In this document: positions 7,742 through 15,036 of the stretch, piece after piece
How the letters are laid out: the number at the start of each line of letters is the position of its first letter
Position numbering within the stretch: the stretch's first letter is position 1
NCBI GenBank assembly: GCA_041905525.1
Contig: JAYRKY010000017.1
Span: forward strand, 1-64,000
Reading direction: 5' to 3'
DNA: 64,000 nucleotides
DNA from: SHVO01 sp041905525
Lineage (GTDB): Bacteria; Pseudomonadota; Alphaproteobacteria; Rhodospirillales; Rhodospirillaceae
Translations under genes and position numbers: made by a program
The notes under the pieces: model-generated
Told to the model about the DNA's origin: nothing
What the model saw: the letters and a program-made list of their open reading frames with translations, nothing else
Databases searched by the model: none

Positions 7742-9520
7742 ATGGCGAGTGAGCAAAGGGAGAGTTTCTTGAAGTCCGATTCCGGTCGTTCCGCCACCAG
7801 AAGTCTGCTGAACCGCGCGCTCATGGGCGGCGCCGCATGCGTCGTTGCCTTGGGTCTCATGAGCTGCTCGGAAGGGAGCGCGGAGCGTAAAGTGGCGAGC
7901 GCGCCGGCTGTGAAGCCGGCTGAATATCCTGGCACGGTGGCGCACGTCCGCCGCATCTCCGTGGATCAGTATCGCAACACGATTACCTATATCTTCGGGC
8001 ACGATATCGAAGTCGGGAACCCGTTCGCGCCGCTCCGCCGTACCGACGGCCTCATCGCCACCGGCGCTTCGAGCGCGGGCGTGACCTCGGGCGAACTGCA
8101 GCAGCTTCAGCGCAGCGCGGCCACCATCGCGGGTCAGGTGCTGGATAAGGGCAATATCGAGCAGAAGACGCCGTCCCGCCGCGACTTCCTCGTCCCGTGC
8201 AAACCCGCTGATGTGGCGGCCGCTGACGATGCCTGCGCCGCCAAGTTCATCTCGCAGACCAGCCGCTTGCTCTATCGCCGTCCGCTTCCGGAAGCGCGCG
8301 TCACCGAACTCGTGGCCACTGCGCATAAAGGCGCGACGGACCTGAAGGATTTCTATGCCGGCCTCGGCACCGTTCTCGAGGGCATGCTGATCGACCCGAA
8401 GGTTCTTCTGATCGCGGACGTCGTTGAAAACGATCCGGCGAACCCGGGCAAGAAACGACTGGATGCCTATTCGCTTGCCTCGCGCCTGTCGTTCTTCCTC
8501 TGGAACGCGGCGCCGGACGATGCCGTGCTGAAGGCCGCCGAACGCGGCGATCTGTTCGATGCCAAGAAGCGTGCGAAGGTCGTCGACATGATGCTGGCCA
8601 GCCCGCGCGTGGAAGACGGCGTGCGCGCCTTCTTTGACGATATGTTCGGCTTCGAGGATTTCGGAAACCTCGCCAAGGATCCGACGATCTATCCGATGAT
8701 GACCGGCGCGGTGATCAAGGATGCGCGCGAGCAGACCTTGCGGACCGTGGTCGACCATCTCGTCACGCAGAACAAGGACTACCGCGACCTGTTCACGACC
8801 CGACAGACGTTCATGTCGCCGTCGCTCGCGACCGTCTATCAGGTTCCGACCAAGCCGGGCTGGGTTCCGTACGAATTCCCGGAAGGCAGCCCGCGCGTCG
8901 GACTGTTGACCCAGATCAGCTTCCTCGCGCTGCATGCGCACCCCGCGCGCAGCTCGCCGACCTATCGCGGCAAGGCCCTGCGCGAGCGTCTGCTGTGCCA
9001 GAAGGTCCCGCCGCCGCCGGCGAACGTGGATTTCTCGGCCCTGGAAAATCCGGATCCGCGCCTGCGGACTGCGCGCGAGCGTTTGAAGGCTCATAGCGAG
9101 AACCCGGTCTGCGGCGGTTGCCACAAGATCACCGATCCAATGGGCCTTGTGCTTGAAAACTTCGATGGCGCCGGCCGCTTCCGCGCGACCGAGAAGGGCG
9201 CTGTCATCGACAGCTCCGGCGCGCTCGACGGTAAGCAAATCGAAAGCGTGAGCGGCTTGGGCCAGGCGATGCATGACCATCCCGCGCTCACATCGTGTCT
9301 CGTGCGCCGCCTGTACAGCTACGGCACAGGCGGTCCGCTCTCACGCGCCGACAATCCGGCCGTCGAAGCTTTGAACAAGGCGTTCGGCGAAACGGGTTAT
9401 CGCGTGCCGCAGTTGCTGCGCATGATCGCCACGAGCGATGCGTTCTACGAAATTGTCGAAACACCGGTTGAGCAGAAGACGGCTGATGCGGGCGTTGCCC
9501 AAACCGTCGCTGCGAAATGA
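7742..9520 (+). CDS. DUF1592/DUF1588/DUF1585 exported lipoprotein with CxxCH motif (cluster B)
   Basis: 592 residues from the ATG at 7742, which has GGAAAAGG upstream. A TTG at 7769 behind AGGGAGAG, or an ATG at 7691, is possible. The hydrophobic segment ending in the lipobox LMSC indicates a lipoprotein. Domain order equals copy A: QYRNTITYIFGHDIE, SLASRLSFFLWNAAPDD, HPARSSPTYRGKALRERLLC, the haem motif C457-G-G-C-H461, and LVRRLYSYGTG. Near identity in these blocks shows a duplication, while the N- and C-terminal tails have diverged. It is the first gene of an apparent five-gene operon, and the next gene starts 17 bp after its stop. No reaction is established. A cytochrome-like redox role is inferred only from CGGCH. 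Confidence 0.88.
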   Translation: MASEQRESFLKSDSGRSATRSLLNRALMGGAACVVALGLMSCSEGSAERKVASAPAVKPAEYPGTVAHVRRISVDQYRNTITYIFGHDIEVGNPFAPLRRTDGLIATGASSAGVTSGELQQLQRSAATIAGQVLDKGNIEQKTPSRRDFLVPCKPADVAAADDACAAKFISQTSRLLYRRPLPEARVTELVATAHKGATDLKDFYAGLGTVLEGMLIDPKVLLIADVVENDPANPGKKRLDAYSLASRLSFFLWNAAPDDAVLKAAERGDLFDAKKRAKVVDMMLASPRVEDGVRAFFDDMFGFEDFGNLAKDPTIYPMMTGAVIKDAREQTLRTVVDHLVTQNKDYRDLFTTRQTFMSPSLATVYQVPTKPGWVPYEFPEGSPRVGLLTQISFLALHAHPARSSPTYRGKALRERLLCQKVPPPPANVDFSALENPDPRLRTARERLKAHSENPVCGGCHKITDPMGLVLENFDGAGRFRATEKGAVIDSSGALDGKQIESVSGLGQAMHDHPALTSCLVRRLYSYGTGGPLSRADNPAVEALNKAFGETGYRVPQLLRMIATSDAFYEIVETPVEQKTADAGVAQTVAAK

Positions 9521-9537
9521 ATTCAAGGGAGGATCAG

Positions 9538-10875
9538 ATGATGGATCTCAATAGACGCCGTGTCCTGCGTGGAATGCTGGGTGGCTCCGCTGTCACCGTT
9601 GGCCTTCCGCTGCTCAACGTTTTCCTCAACGGCAACGGCACTGCGTTGGCTGACGGCGCGCCGCTTCCGGTCCGTTTCGGAACCTGGGCGTGGGGCCTGG
9701 GCATGGACGAGTCGATCTTCGTGCCGAAGAAGATCGGCAAGGACTACGATCTGCCCGAGGAAATCGCCTCCCTCAAGGACGTGAAGCAGCACGTCAATCT
9801 GTACACGCAGTTCAACGGCTTCCGCGATGCCGCGCCGAACCTTTGCCACAAGACCGGCTGGGTCGTTGCCCGCTCGGGGATCGCGCCGATGAATCAGACC
9901 GACTTCCCCGGCGAGACGATCGACATCAGCGTCGCTAAGAAGATCGGCACGGGAACGCGCTTCCAGCACCTGACCGCAACCGCGACCGGCAACGTGCGCG
10001 ACAGCTTTTCGTACGAAAACGCCAACTCGATCACGATCGCCGATTGGTCGCCGATCCAGTTCTACGCCAAGATTTTCGGCGAAGATTTCCAGGACCCGAA
10101 CGCGGCGGTGTTCAAACCAAACCCGCGCGCGATGGTGCGCAAGAGCGTGCTCACCGGCGTCATGGATAGCGCGAAAGACCTGCAGAAGGTCGTGGGCGCG
10201 GACGATAAAGCTCGTCTCGACCAGTACTTCACCGGCCTGCGCGATCTCGAACGCCAGTTCGACCAGCAGCTGACGAAGCCGGAGCCGCGCGCCGCGTGCG
10301 TTGTCGGCAAAGGCCCGAAAGATGAGCCGGCCGCCGGCCTCGACTACACTCTGGTCGGCAAGCGCCACCGCATGATGACCGACCTGATGGTGATGGCATT
10401 GGCCTGCGACCAGACCCGTGTCTTCAACATGGCCTACTCACAGTCGGCCGCAGCCACCAGCAAGCAGGGCTATGATAAGCCGCACCACACCGCCTCGCAC
10501 GAAGAGCCGGTGGACCAGGCCCTCGGCTACCAGCCGAACACCTCTTGGTTCATCAAGCAGTCGATGATCGAGTGGGCCTACTTCGTTGAAGCGTTCACGA
10601 AGTTCAAGGAAGGCGACGGCCACCTGATCGACAACGTGCTGATCTACGCCACCACCGACCAGGCGCTCGCGCGCATTCACTCGATCGAAAACCAGCCGAT
10701 GTTCACCGCGGGCCGCGCGGGTGGAAAGGTGAAGACCGGTTACCATCTGAAGGGCGACGGCACGCCGAGCACGCGCCTCGGTCTTACCTGCATGAAGGTC
10801 ATGGGCCTCGACGTCTCCAATTGGGGAACGCAGTCGAACGGTACAAGCAAGGAAATCGGCGAGATCCTCGCTTAA
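9538..10875 (+). CDS. DUF1552 Tat-type exported protein (cluster B)
   Basis: 445 residues from the ATG at 9538, chosen because AAGGGAGG sits 5-8 bp upstream. An earlier in-frame ATG at 9517 overlaps the preceding stop but lacks a site. The N-terminus LNRRRVLRGMLGG with a following hydrophobic run is Tat-like. Landmarks shared with copy A are RFGTWAWGLGMDESIF, PNPRAMVRKSVLTGVM, LDQYFTGLRDLERQFDQQL, ACDQTRVFNMAYS and KPHHTASHEEPVDQ. Length equals copy A. It is followed by a strong hairpin (10883-10914) before the next gene, which could tune relative expression inside the operon. Function is unknown. Confidence 0.88.
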   Translation: MMDLNRRRVLRGMLGGSAVTVGLPLLNVFLNGNGTALADGAPLPVRFGTWAWGLGMDESIFVPKKIGKDYDLPEEIASLKDVKQHVNLYTQFNGFRDAAPNLCHKTGWVVARSGIAPMNQTDFPGETIDISVAKKIGTGTRFQHLTATATGNVRDSFSYENANSITIADWSPIQFYAKIFGEDFQDPNAAVFKPNPRAMVRKSVLTGVMDSAKDLQKVVGADDKARLDQYFTGLRDLERQFDQQLTKPEPRAACVVGKGPKDEPAAGLDYTLVGKRHRMMTDLMVMALACDQTRVFNMAYSQSAAATSKQGYDKPHHTASHEEPVDQALGYQPNTSWFIKQSMIEWAYFVEAFTKFKEGDGHLIDNVLIYATTDQALARIHSIENQPMFTAGRAGGKVKTGYHLKGDGTPSTRLGLTCMKVMGLDVSNWGTQSNGTSKEIGEILA

Positions 10876-10882
10876 TCGACAC

Positions 10883-10914
10883 AACCTCGCGCCCGGTTCG
10901 CCGGGCGCGAGGTT
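10883..10914 (+). terminator. Perfect 14-bp hairpin with TTCG tetraloop inside cluster B
   Basis: AACCTCGCGCCCGG, loop TTCG, then the exact reverse complement CCGGGCGCGAGGTT, followed by GCTTCTTC. The weak U-tract and the ribosome-binding site only 10 bases later suggest a partial terminator or mRNA-processing/stability hairpin rather than a full stop. Cluster A has no equivalent at this junction. Confidence 0.65.
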
Positions 10915-10938
10915 GCTTCTTCAAAGGAAGAAAGCTTT

Positions 10939-12303
10939 ATGCGTCAAATCATCACTTTCGCAGGCGCGCTGACGGTCGCGACGTTTCTGACCGCTCCGCT
11001 TGTCGCCGCGAACGCCGCCGATGTGGCGCGCGTCGTTATTCCGGCCGAGCGCGAGGAATATGCCCGTGTTCCGATGCCGTCGAATATTCACGTCGAATAC
11101 ACCGAGGAAGAAGGCCCGGTCTTTGCGACCGAGAAGGGGATGACCCTCTACTACTGGCCGCACACGACGATGCGCAACGGCGTTACCGGTGACCCCAAGA
11201 ATCAGTCGCACTGCACCACCGAGAAGCGCACGCACACCGCGGGGCTGATGAGCCCATATCCGCCGGGCCTGGAATTGCCCGAACTCGACAAGCGCAAGAG
11301 CTGCGCCGAAACGTGGATTCCCTACATTGCTTCGAATGATGCCAAGCCGGTTGGTGCCTTCGGCCTGATCACGCGCGAAGACGGTCGCAAGCAGTGGACC
11401 TACGACGAGCATGCTCTCTACACCAGCTACCTCGATCAGATTCCTGGTGACGTGCGTGCGGCGACCACGGGCAACTTCGGTGTCGACGGCCCCGCTGCCC
11501 GCGAAGTCGCGAGTGCGCCGTCCGCCACCCCGCCGGGGTTCCTTGTGTACACGTCGCTGACGGGGCGTTTGCTCCTCACGGACAAAAACTACTCGGTTTA
11601 CACGTCGGATAAGGACGGCCCGAATAAGTCGAACTGCGACGCCGCCTGCACAAAGACTTGGGTGCCGGTGATCGCGCCGGCGTCGGCGCAAGCGCAGGGT
11701 GATTGGTCGATCTTCGAACGTACGCCCGGTGTGCGTCAGTGGGCGTTCCGCAAGAAGCCGCTTTATACCTACGCTCTGGACTCTCAAATCCGCAGCTACG
11801 AAGGCAGCGACGTCGCCGGCTGGCACAACGCCTATGTGCAGAAAGCTCCGGCGATCCCGGCCGAATTCACCTTCCAGGATTCGATCACCGGTGTTGTCCT
11901 CGCCGATTCAAAGGCGCGCACGATCTATATTTATAACTGCGCCGATGACTCGGTCGATCAGCTTGCCTGCGATCAGGTCGACAGCCCGCAAGCCTACCGT
12001 CTTGCCATTTGCGGCGGTGGGCAGGTCGAACGGTGCTTGCGCGATTGGCCGTACGTGGTCGCCTCGGCGAGCGCGAAGAGCCTGAGCCGCACATGGCAGG
12101 TTCTGGAGATCAATCCGAAGACCGGGCATCTCGCGAAGCCGGGCGAAGAGACGCTTCGCGTATGGGCCTATCGCGGCCAGCCGGTCTACACGAACGCTCA
12201 CGATGAAATGCCGGGCGATCTGTACGGTCACGGCAACGGAGAGTTCAGCGCCAGCCGTAACGGCTTCCGCGCTTTCATCATTCGCGACGAGTTTGGTCGG
12301 TAG
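10939..12303 (+). CDS. Secreted triple-repeat protein, COG4315/PF03640-like (cluster B)
   Basis: 454 residues with a signal peptide (GALTVATFLTAPLVAANAAD) and AAAGGAAG upstream of the ATG. The three repeats seen in copy A are kept, with end blocks KQWTYDEHALYT, RQWAFRKKPLYT and RVWAYRGQPVYT and cysteine-bearing middles such as SNCDAACTKTWVP. It lies in the same position as copy A, after DUF1552 and before the unknown ~370-residue protein. PF03640 proteins are secreted or lipoprotein repeats of unknown function. This copy carries no lipobox, so it is probably periplasmic or released. Confidence 0.82.
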   Translation: MRQIITFAGALTVATFLTAPLVAANAADVARVVIPAEREEYARVPMPSNIHVEYTEEEGPVFATEKGMTLYYWPHTTMRNGVTGDPKNQSHCTTEKRTHTAGLMSPYPPGLELPELDKRKSCAETWIPYIASNDAKPVGAFGLITREDGRKQWTYDEHALYTSYLDQIPGDVRAATTGNFGVDGPAAREVASAPSATPPGFLVYTSLTGRLLLTDKNYSVYTSDKDGPNKSNCDAACTKTWVPVIAPASAQAQGDWSIFERTPGVRQWAFRKKPLYTYALDSQIRSYEGSDVAGWHNAYVQKAPAIPAEFTFQDSITGVVLADSKARTIYIYNCADDSVDQLACDQVDSPQAYRLAICGGGQVERCLRDWPYVVASASAKSLSRTWQVLEINPKTGHLAKPGEETLRVWAYRGQPVYTNAHDEMPGDLYGHGNGEFSASRNGFRAFIIRDEFGR

Positions 12304-12327
12304 CCAATTCAGGTGAGGGAGAGGGTT

Positions 12328-13449
12328 ATGAAGAGCATGAAGATGTGGAGCACCGGAGCAGCCGGCGCGGCGATGCTGCTGGCGAGTTCGGCGTTAACGC
12401 CGAGCGCGGCTGATACCCCTAACATCACGGGCCTGCAGAACGGCACGATCGGGTTCGTGCTCACCAGCTCCGCCTGGGGCCTCTATCAGACGCCGGACGG
12501 CAAAGCCGAATGTCCGGATGGCTTCAACGAAGGCCCGCGTGAGCAGTTCAAAGCGCTGTATCCGAATGGCGGCACGGTGGAAGGAACGCAGCTCGAGCGC
12601 GAAGCAGCCTCCCGCTATCCGATGGATAAGGAAGACAACTTTGCCTACCGCGAAGCGAAGGGCGCCGTCGGCATCGGCATGAATCTCGACGGTAAGGTCG
12701 ATGCCAACGACTTCACGTCGCCGGAGGGGGTGAAGGGGGTCGACAATCAACTTTATCGCGCCATCGGTTGTACGCGTCTCTTCCGCGGTCCGGATGGCAC
12801 CTACGCACACTTCACCGAGATGTGGGTGCGCGAAATGGGCTTCAATCGCGTGCTCGTCGAACTCACGGGCGTCGATAGCCTCGAGAACGATCCGCAGGTG
12901 AACGTGACGCTTTATCGCGGCAAGGACAAGCTGATCACGGACGCCAGCGGCTCGAACATCATCGCCGGTGGTTCCAACCGCATTGAGGACCGCTTCTCCA
13001 AGCGTTTCACCAAGACCATCAAAGGCAAGATCGAAAACGGCGTTCTCGTCACCGAGCCGGCGGATGTCGATTGGGTGTGGTCGGTGTTCTACGATCACCC
13101 TGGGTACTACGGAATCAAGCAGGCGCGCTTGCAGCTCAATCTCGCGCCGGCGGGCGACCGTGCTGAAGGCATGATCGCGGGCTACACCACGATCGATACG
13201 TTCTATCAGCAACTCGTTCGTGCTTGGTCCACGCACCATTCCAGCTACGGCGGACTGTCTCAGCCGTCGCTCTATCGCGCGCTGCACCGTCTCGCGGACG
13301 GCGTGCCGAACGAGAAGGGCGAGATGACGGCGCTGTCGTCATCGATCCAGGTGAAGTTCGTGCAGTCGTTCATCGAGCATCCGGATGCGAAGGTGGCGGC
13401 CGTTGAATCACCGGCGACGCGTCAGGCCGTGGAACCGGCACGCCGCTAA
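12328..13449 (+). CDS. Exported protein of unrecognised ~370-residue family, copy 2 (cluster B)
   Basis: 373 residues from the ATG at 12328, chosen because GAGGGAGAGGG directly precedes it. A signal peptide follows (GAAGAAMLLASSALTPSAAD). It is very similar to the copy at 13523: NGTIGFVLTSSAWGLYQTPD, GPREQFKALYPNGGTV, YPMDKEDNF, a calcium-loop-like NLDGKVDANDF, DNQLYRAIGCTRLFRGPDGT, STHHSSYGGLSQPSLYRALH and a VKFVQSFIEHPD tail. I do not recognise a domain. A rho-independent terminator follows at 13476, so copy 3 is partly uncoupled from the upstream operon. Confidence 0.82.
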   Translation: MKSMKMWSTGAAGAAMLLASSALTPSAADTPNITGLQNGTIGFVLTSSAWGLYQTPDGKAECPDGFNEGPREQFKALYPNGGTVEGTQLEREAASRYPMDKEDNFAYREAKGAVGIGMNLDGKVDANDFTSPEGVKGVDNQLYRAIGCTRLFRGPDGTYAHFTEMWVREMGFNRVLVELTGVDSLENDPQVNVTLYRGKDKLITDASGSNIIAGGSNRIEDRFSKRFTKTIKGKIENGVLVTEPADVDWVWSVFYDHPGYYGIKQARLQLNLAPAGDRAEGMIAGYTTIDTFYQQLVRAWSTHHSSYGGLSQPSLYRALHRLADGVPNEKGEMTALSSSIQVKFVQSFIEHPDAKVAAVESPATRQAVEPARR

Positions 13450-13475
13450 GCGGGTTGTCTTGAATACGCCTATGT

Positions 13476-13502
13476 AAAAAGGCGCCGGAAGGCGCCTTTT
13501 TT
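13476..13502 (+). terminator. Rho-independent terminator
   Basis: AAAAAGGCGCC, loop GGAA, GGCGCCTTTTTT. It lies 26 bp after the stop of the gene at 12328 and before the one at 13523. Confidence 0.85.
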
Positions 13503-13522
13503 CGAGGTGAAGAGGAGGAAGA

Positions 13523-14656
13523 ATGGAACGTACCAACAAGAACAAATGGACCCGTATCACCTCCCGCGCCGTGTGCGCGGCAGCTCTGCTGACAGGCTTC
13601 AGCGCGGGAGCGAGTTTCGCGGACGATCCCGCGGTTGTCGGCCTAAAGAACGGCACGATCGGTTTTGCCCTCGTCGGCGCCCGCTGGGGTTTGCATCAGA
13701 CTCCGGACGGCAAGCAGGAATGCCCAGAGGGCTTCAACGAAGGTCCGCGTGAGCAGTTCAAGGCGCTCTACCCGAACGGCGGCACCGTCAATGAAACGCA
13801 GTTGGAGCGTGAAAGCGCTTCGCGCTACCCGATGGATAAGGAAGACAATTTCACCTATCGCGAAGTGAAGGGGAAGGTCGCCATCGGACTCGATCTTGAC
13901 GGCAAATCCGACGCGTCGGATTTCGTCTCGCCGGACGGCGCCAAGGGGATAGATAACGAACTCTATCGCGCCATCGGCTGCACGCGCCTGTTCCGTGCGC
14001 CGGACGGCACCTTCGCGCATTTCACCAACATGTGGGTGCGTGAATTCAACTTCAATCGCATCCTCTTCGAACTGACCGGCGTCGATAATCTCGCGAACGA
14101 CGACGACGTCACCGTCACCATGTACCGCGGCAAGGACAAGCTGATCACGGACGCGACCGGCGCGAATATCATCGCGGGCGGTTCGGTGCGCGTGGATGAT
14201 CGCTTCGGTAAGCGTTTCATCCGCAAGACGAAGGGCAAGATCGTCAACGGCGTGCTGACGACGGACCCTGTCGATATCAGCTATCCGTGGGCGGTCTTCA
14301 TTGCCCGTCCGGGTTACTATGACATCAAGGGTGCGCGTCTCAGCGTAAATCTCGCGCCGGGCGGGGACAGCGCCGAAGGGGTGCTGGCCGGTTATGCCGA
14401 CGTGGAAACCTGGTACCAGCAGTTGGTCCGGTCCTGGTCGACTCACCACTCCAGCTACGGCGGGCTCTCTCAACCGTCCCTCTACCGTGTGCTGCATCGT
14501 CTGGCGGACGGCTACCCGGACGCGAAGGGCGCCAATACCGCAATTTCGTCCTCGATCTCGATCAAGTTGGTTCAAACCTTCATTGAGCACCCGGATCGGG
14601 CGGTCGCGGCGGAGCAAAGCCCTGGAAAACCGCGTGTGGAGCCCGCGCAGCGGTAG
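13523..14656 (+). CDS. Exported protein of unrecognised ~370-residue family, copy 3 (cluster B)
   Basis: 377 residues with AGGAGG 4 bases upstream of the ATG. A signal-like N-terminus (AVCAAALLTGFSAGASFADD) is followed by the conserved family blocks: NGTIGFALVGARWGLHQTPD, GPREQFKALYPNGGTV, YPMDKEDNF, LDLDGKSDASDF with aspartates spaced as in an EF-hand loop, DNELYRAIGCTRLFRAPDGT, STHHSSYGGLSQPSLYR and IKLVQTFIEHPD. It is a tandem duplicate of the gene at 12328, which gives cluster B one member more than cluster A. It is flanked by terminators on both sides, so it may have its own promoter or depend on read-through. Function is unknown. Confidence 0.82.
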   Translation: MERTNKNKWTRITSRAVCAAALLTGFSAGASFADDPAVVGLKNGTIGFALVGARWGLHQTPDGKQECPEGFNEGPREQFKALYPNGGTVNETQLERESASRYPMDKEDNFTYREVKGKVAIGLDLDGKSDASDFVSPDGAKGIDNELYRAIGCTRLFRAPDGTFAHFTNMWVREFNFNRILFELTGVDNLANDDDVTVTMYRGKDKLITDATGANIIAGGSVRVDDRFGKRFIRKTKGKIVNGVLTTDPVDISYPWAVFIARPGYYDIKGARLSVNLAPGGDSAEGVLAGYADVETWYQQLVRSWSTHHSSYGGLSQPSLYRVLHRLADGYPDAKGANTAISSSISIKLVQTFIEHPDRAVAAEQSPGKPRVEPAQR

Positions 14657-14680
14657 TTCTTCACTGCATAAAGCATGCGC

Positions 14681-14709
14681 AAAAAGGCCTCCTGACGGAG
14701 GCCTTTTTT
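14681..14709 (+). terminator. Rho-independent terminator after cluster B
   Basis: AAAAAGGCCTCC, loop TGAC, GGAGGCCTTTTTT. It lies 24 bp after the stop of the gene at 13523. Confidence 0.88.
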
Positions 14710-14824
14710 GTATGGCCACGAAACAAGTTGCGAATACGCCACAGCTGGCGGAAATGCTTGATAAAGCGCCGCTTTTCAGCACATCGGCGTTGTCTAGGCC
14801 CCGTTTTTCTGTGAAAAATCCGCC

Positions 14825-14953
14825 CGCACGCACGTGTAGCGAGCGGGAGGCTGCGCACTGGCGACTGGGTCGGCTCAATCGGCCCATGGATTGTCCAGAG
14901 CGCTGTGTGCGAATGGTTGGGGAGGTGCCCCTGCGCGGCTGATGAGCCGGCAG
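14825..14953 (+). promoter_or_regulatory. Candidate structured leader RNA of TonB receptor 1
   Basis: The gene-free stretch 14657-15036 holds a terminator and then this element. Outer helix CGCACGCA (14825-14832) pairs with TGTGTGCG (14904-14911). Inside, GCGC-A-CTGG (14853-14861) pairs with CCAG-A-GCGC (14895-14903). The unpaired 14-mer GCGAGCGGGAGGCT (14839-14852) lies between them. A 3' hairpin CTG-N2-CGGC-TGATGA-GCCG-N-CAG spans 14931-14953. The leader of receptor 2 (18171-18309) keeps the same helices with different bases, and keeps the same 14-mer and GTGTGCGAATGG. The receptor ATG follows 84 bases later. It matches no riboswitch class I know. GTGCGAAT recalls the cobalamin core, but no B12 box is seen. 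Confidence 0.6.
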
Positions 14954-15036
14954 GTTTTCCTTCTTCAAATCGTATGTATCTCCTCTGCGCGCTGACGCGG
15001 CGGCGTACTAGCCGTCCACATCATTTGGGAGATCTC

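Noticed and set aside
7724..9280. 518-codon minus-strand open frame opposite the cluster B DUF1592 gene
   Set aside because: High GC leaves antisense frames open. It has no recognisable domain, while the plus-strand frame is a clear conserved protein.
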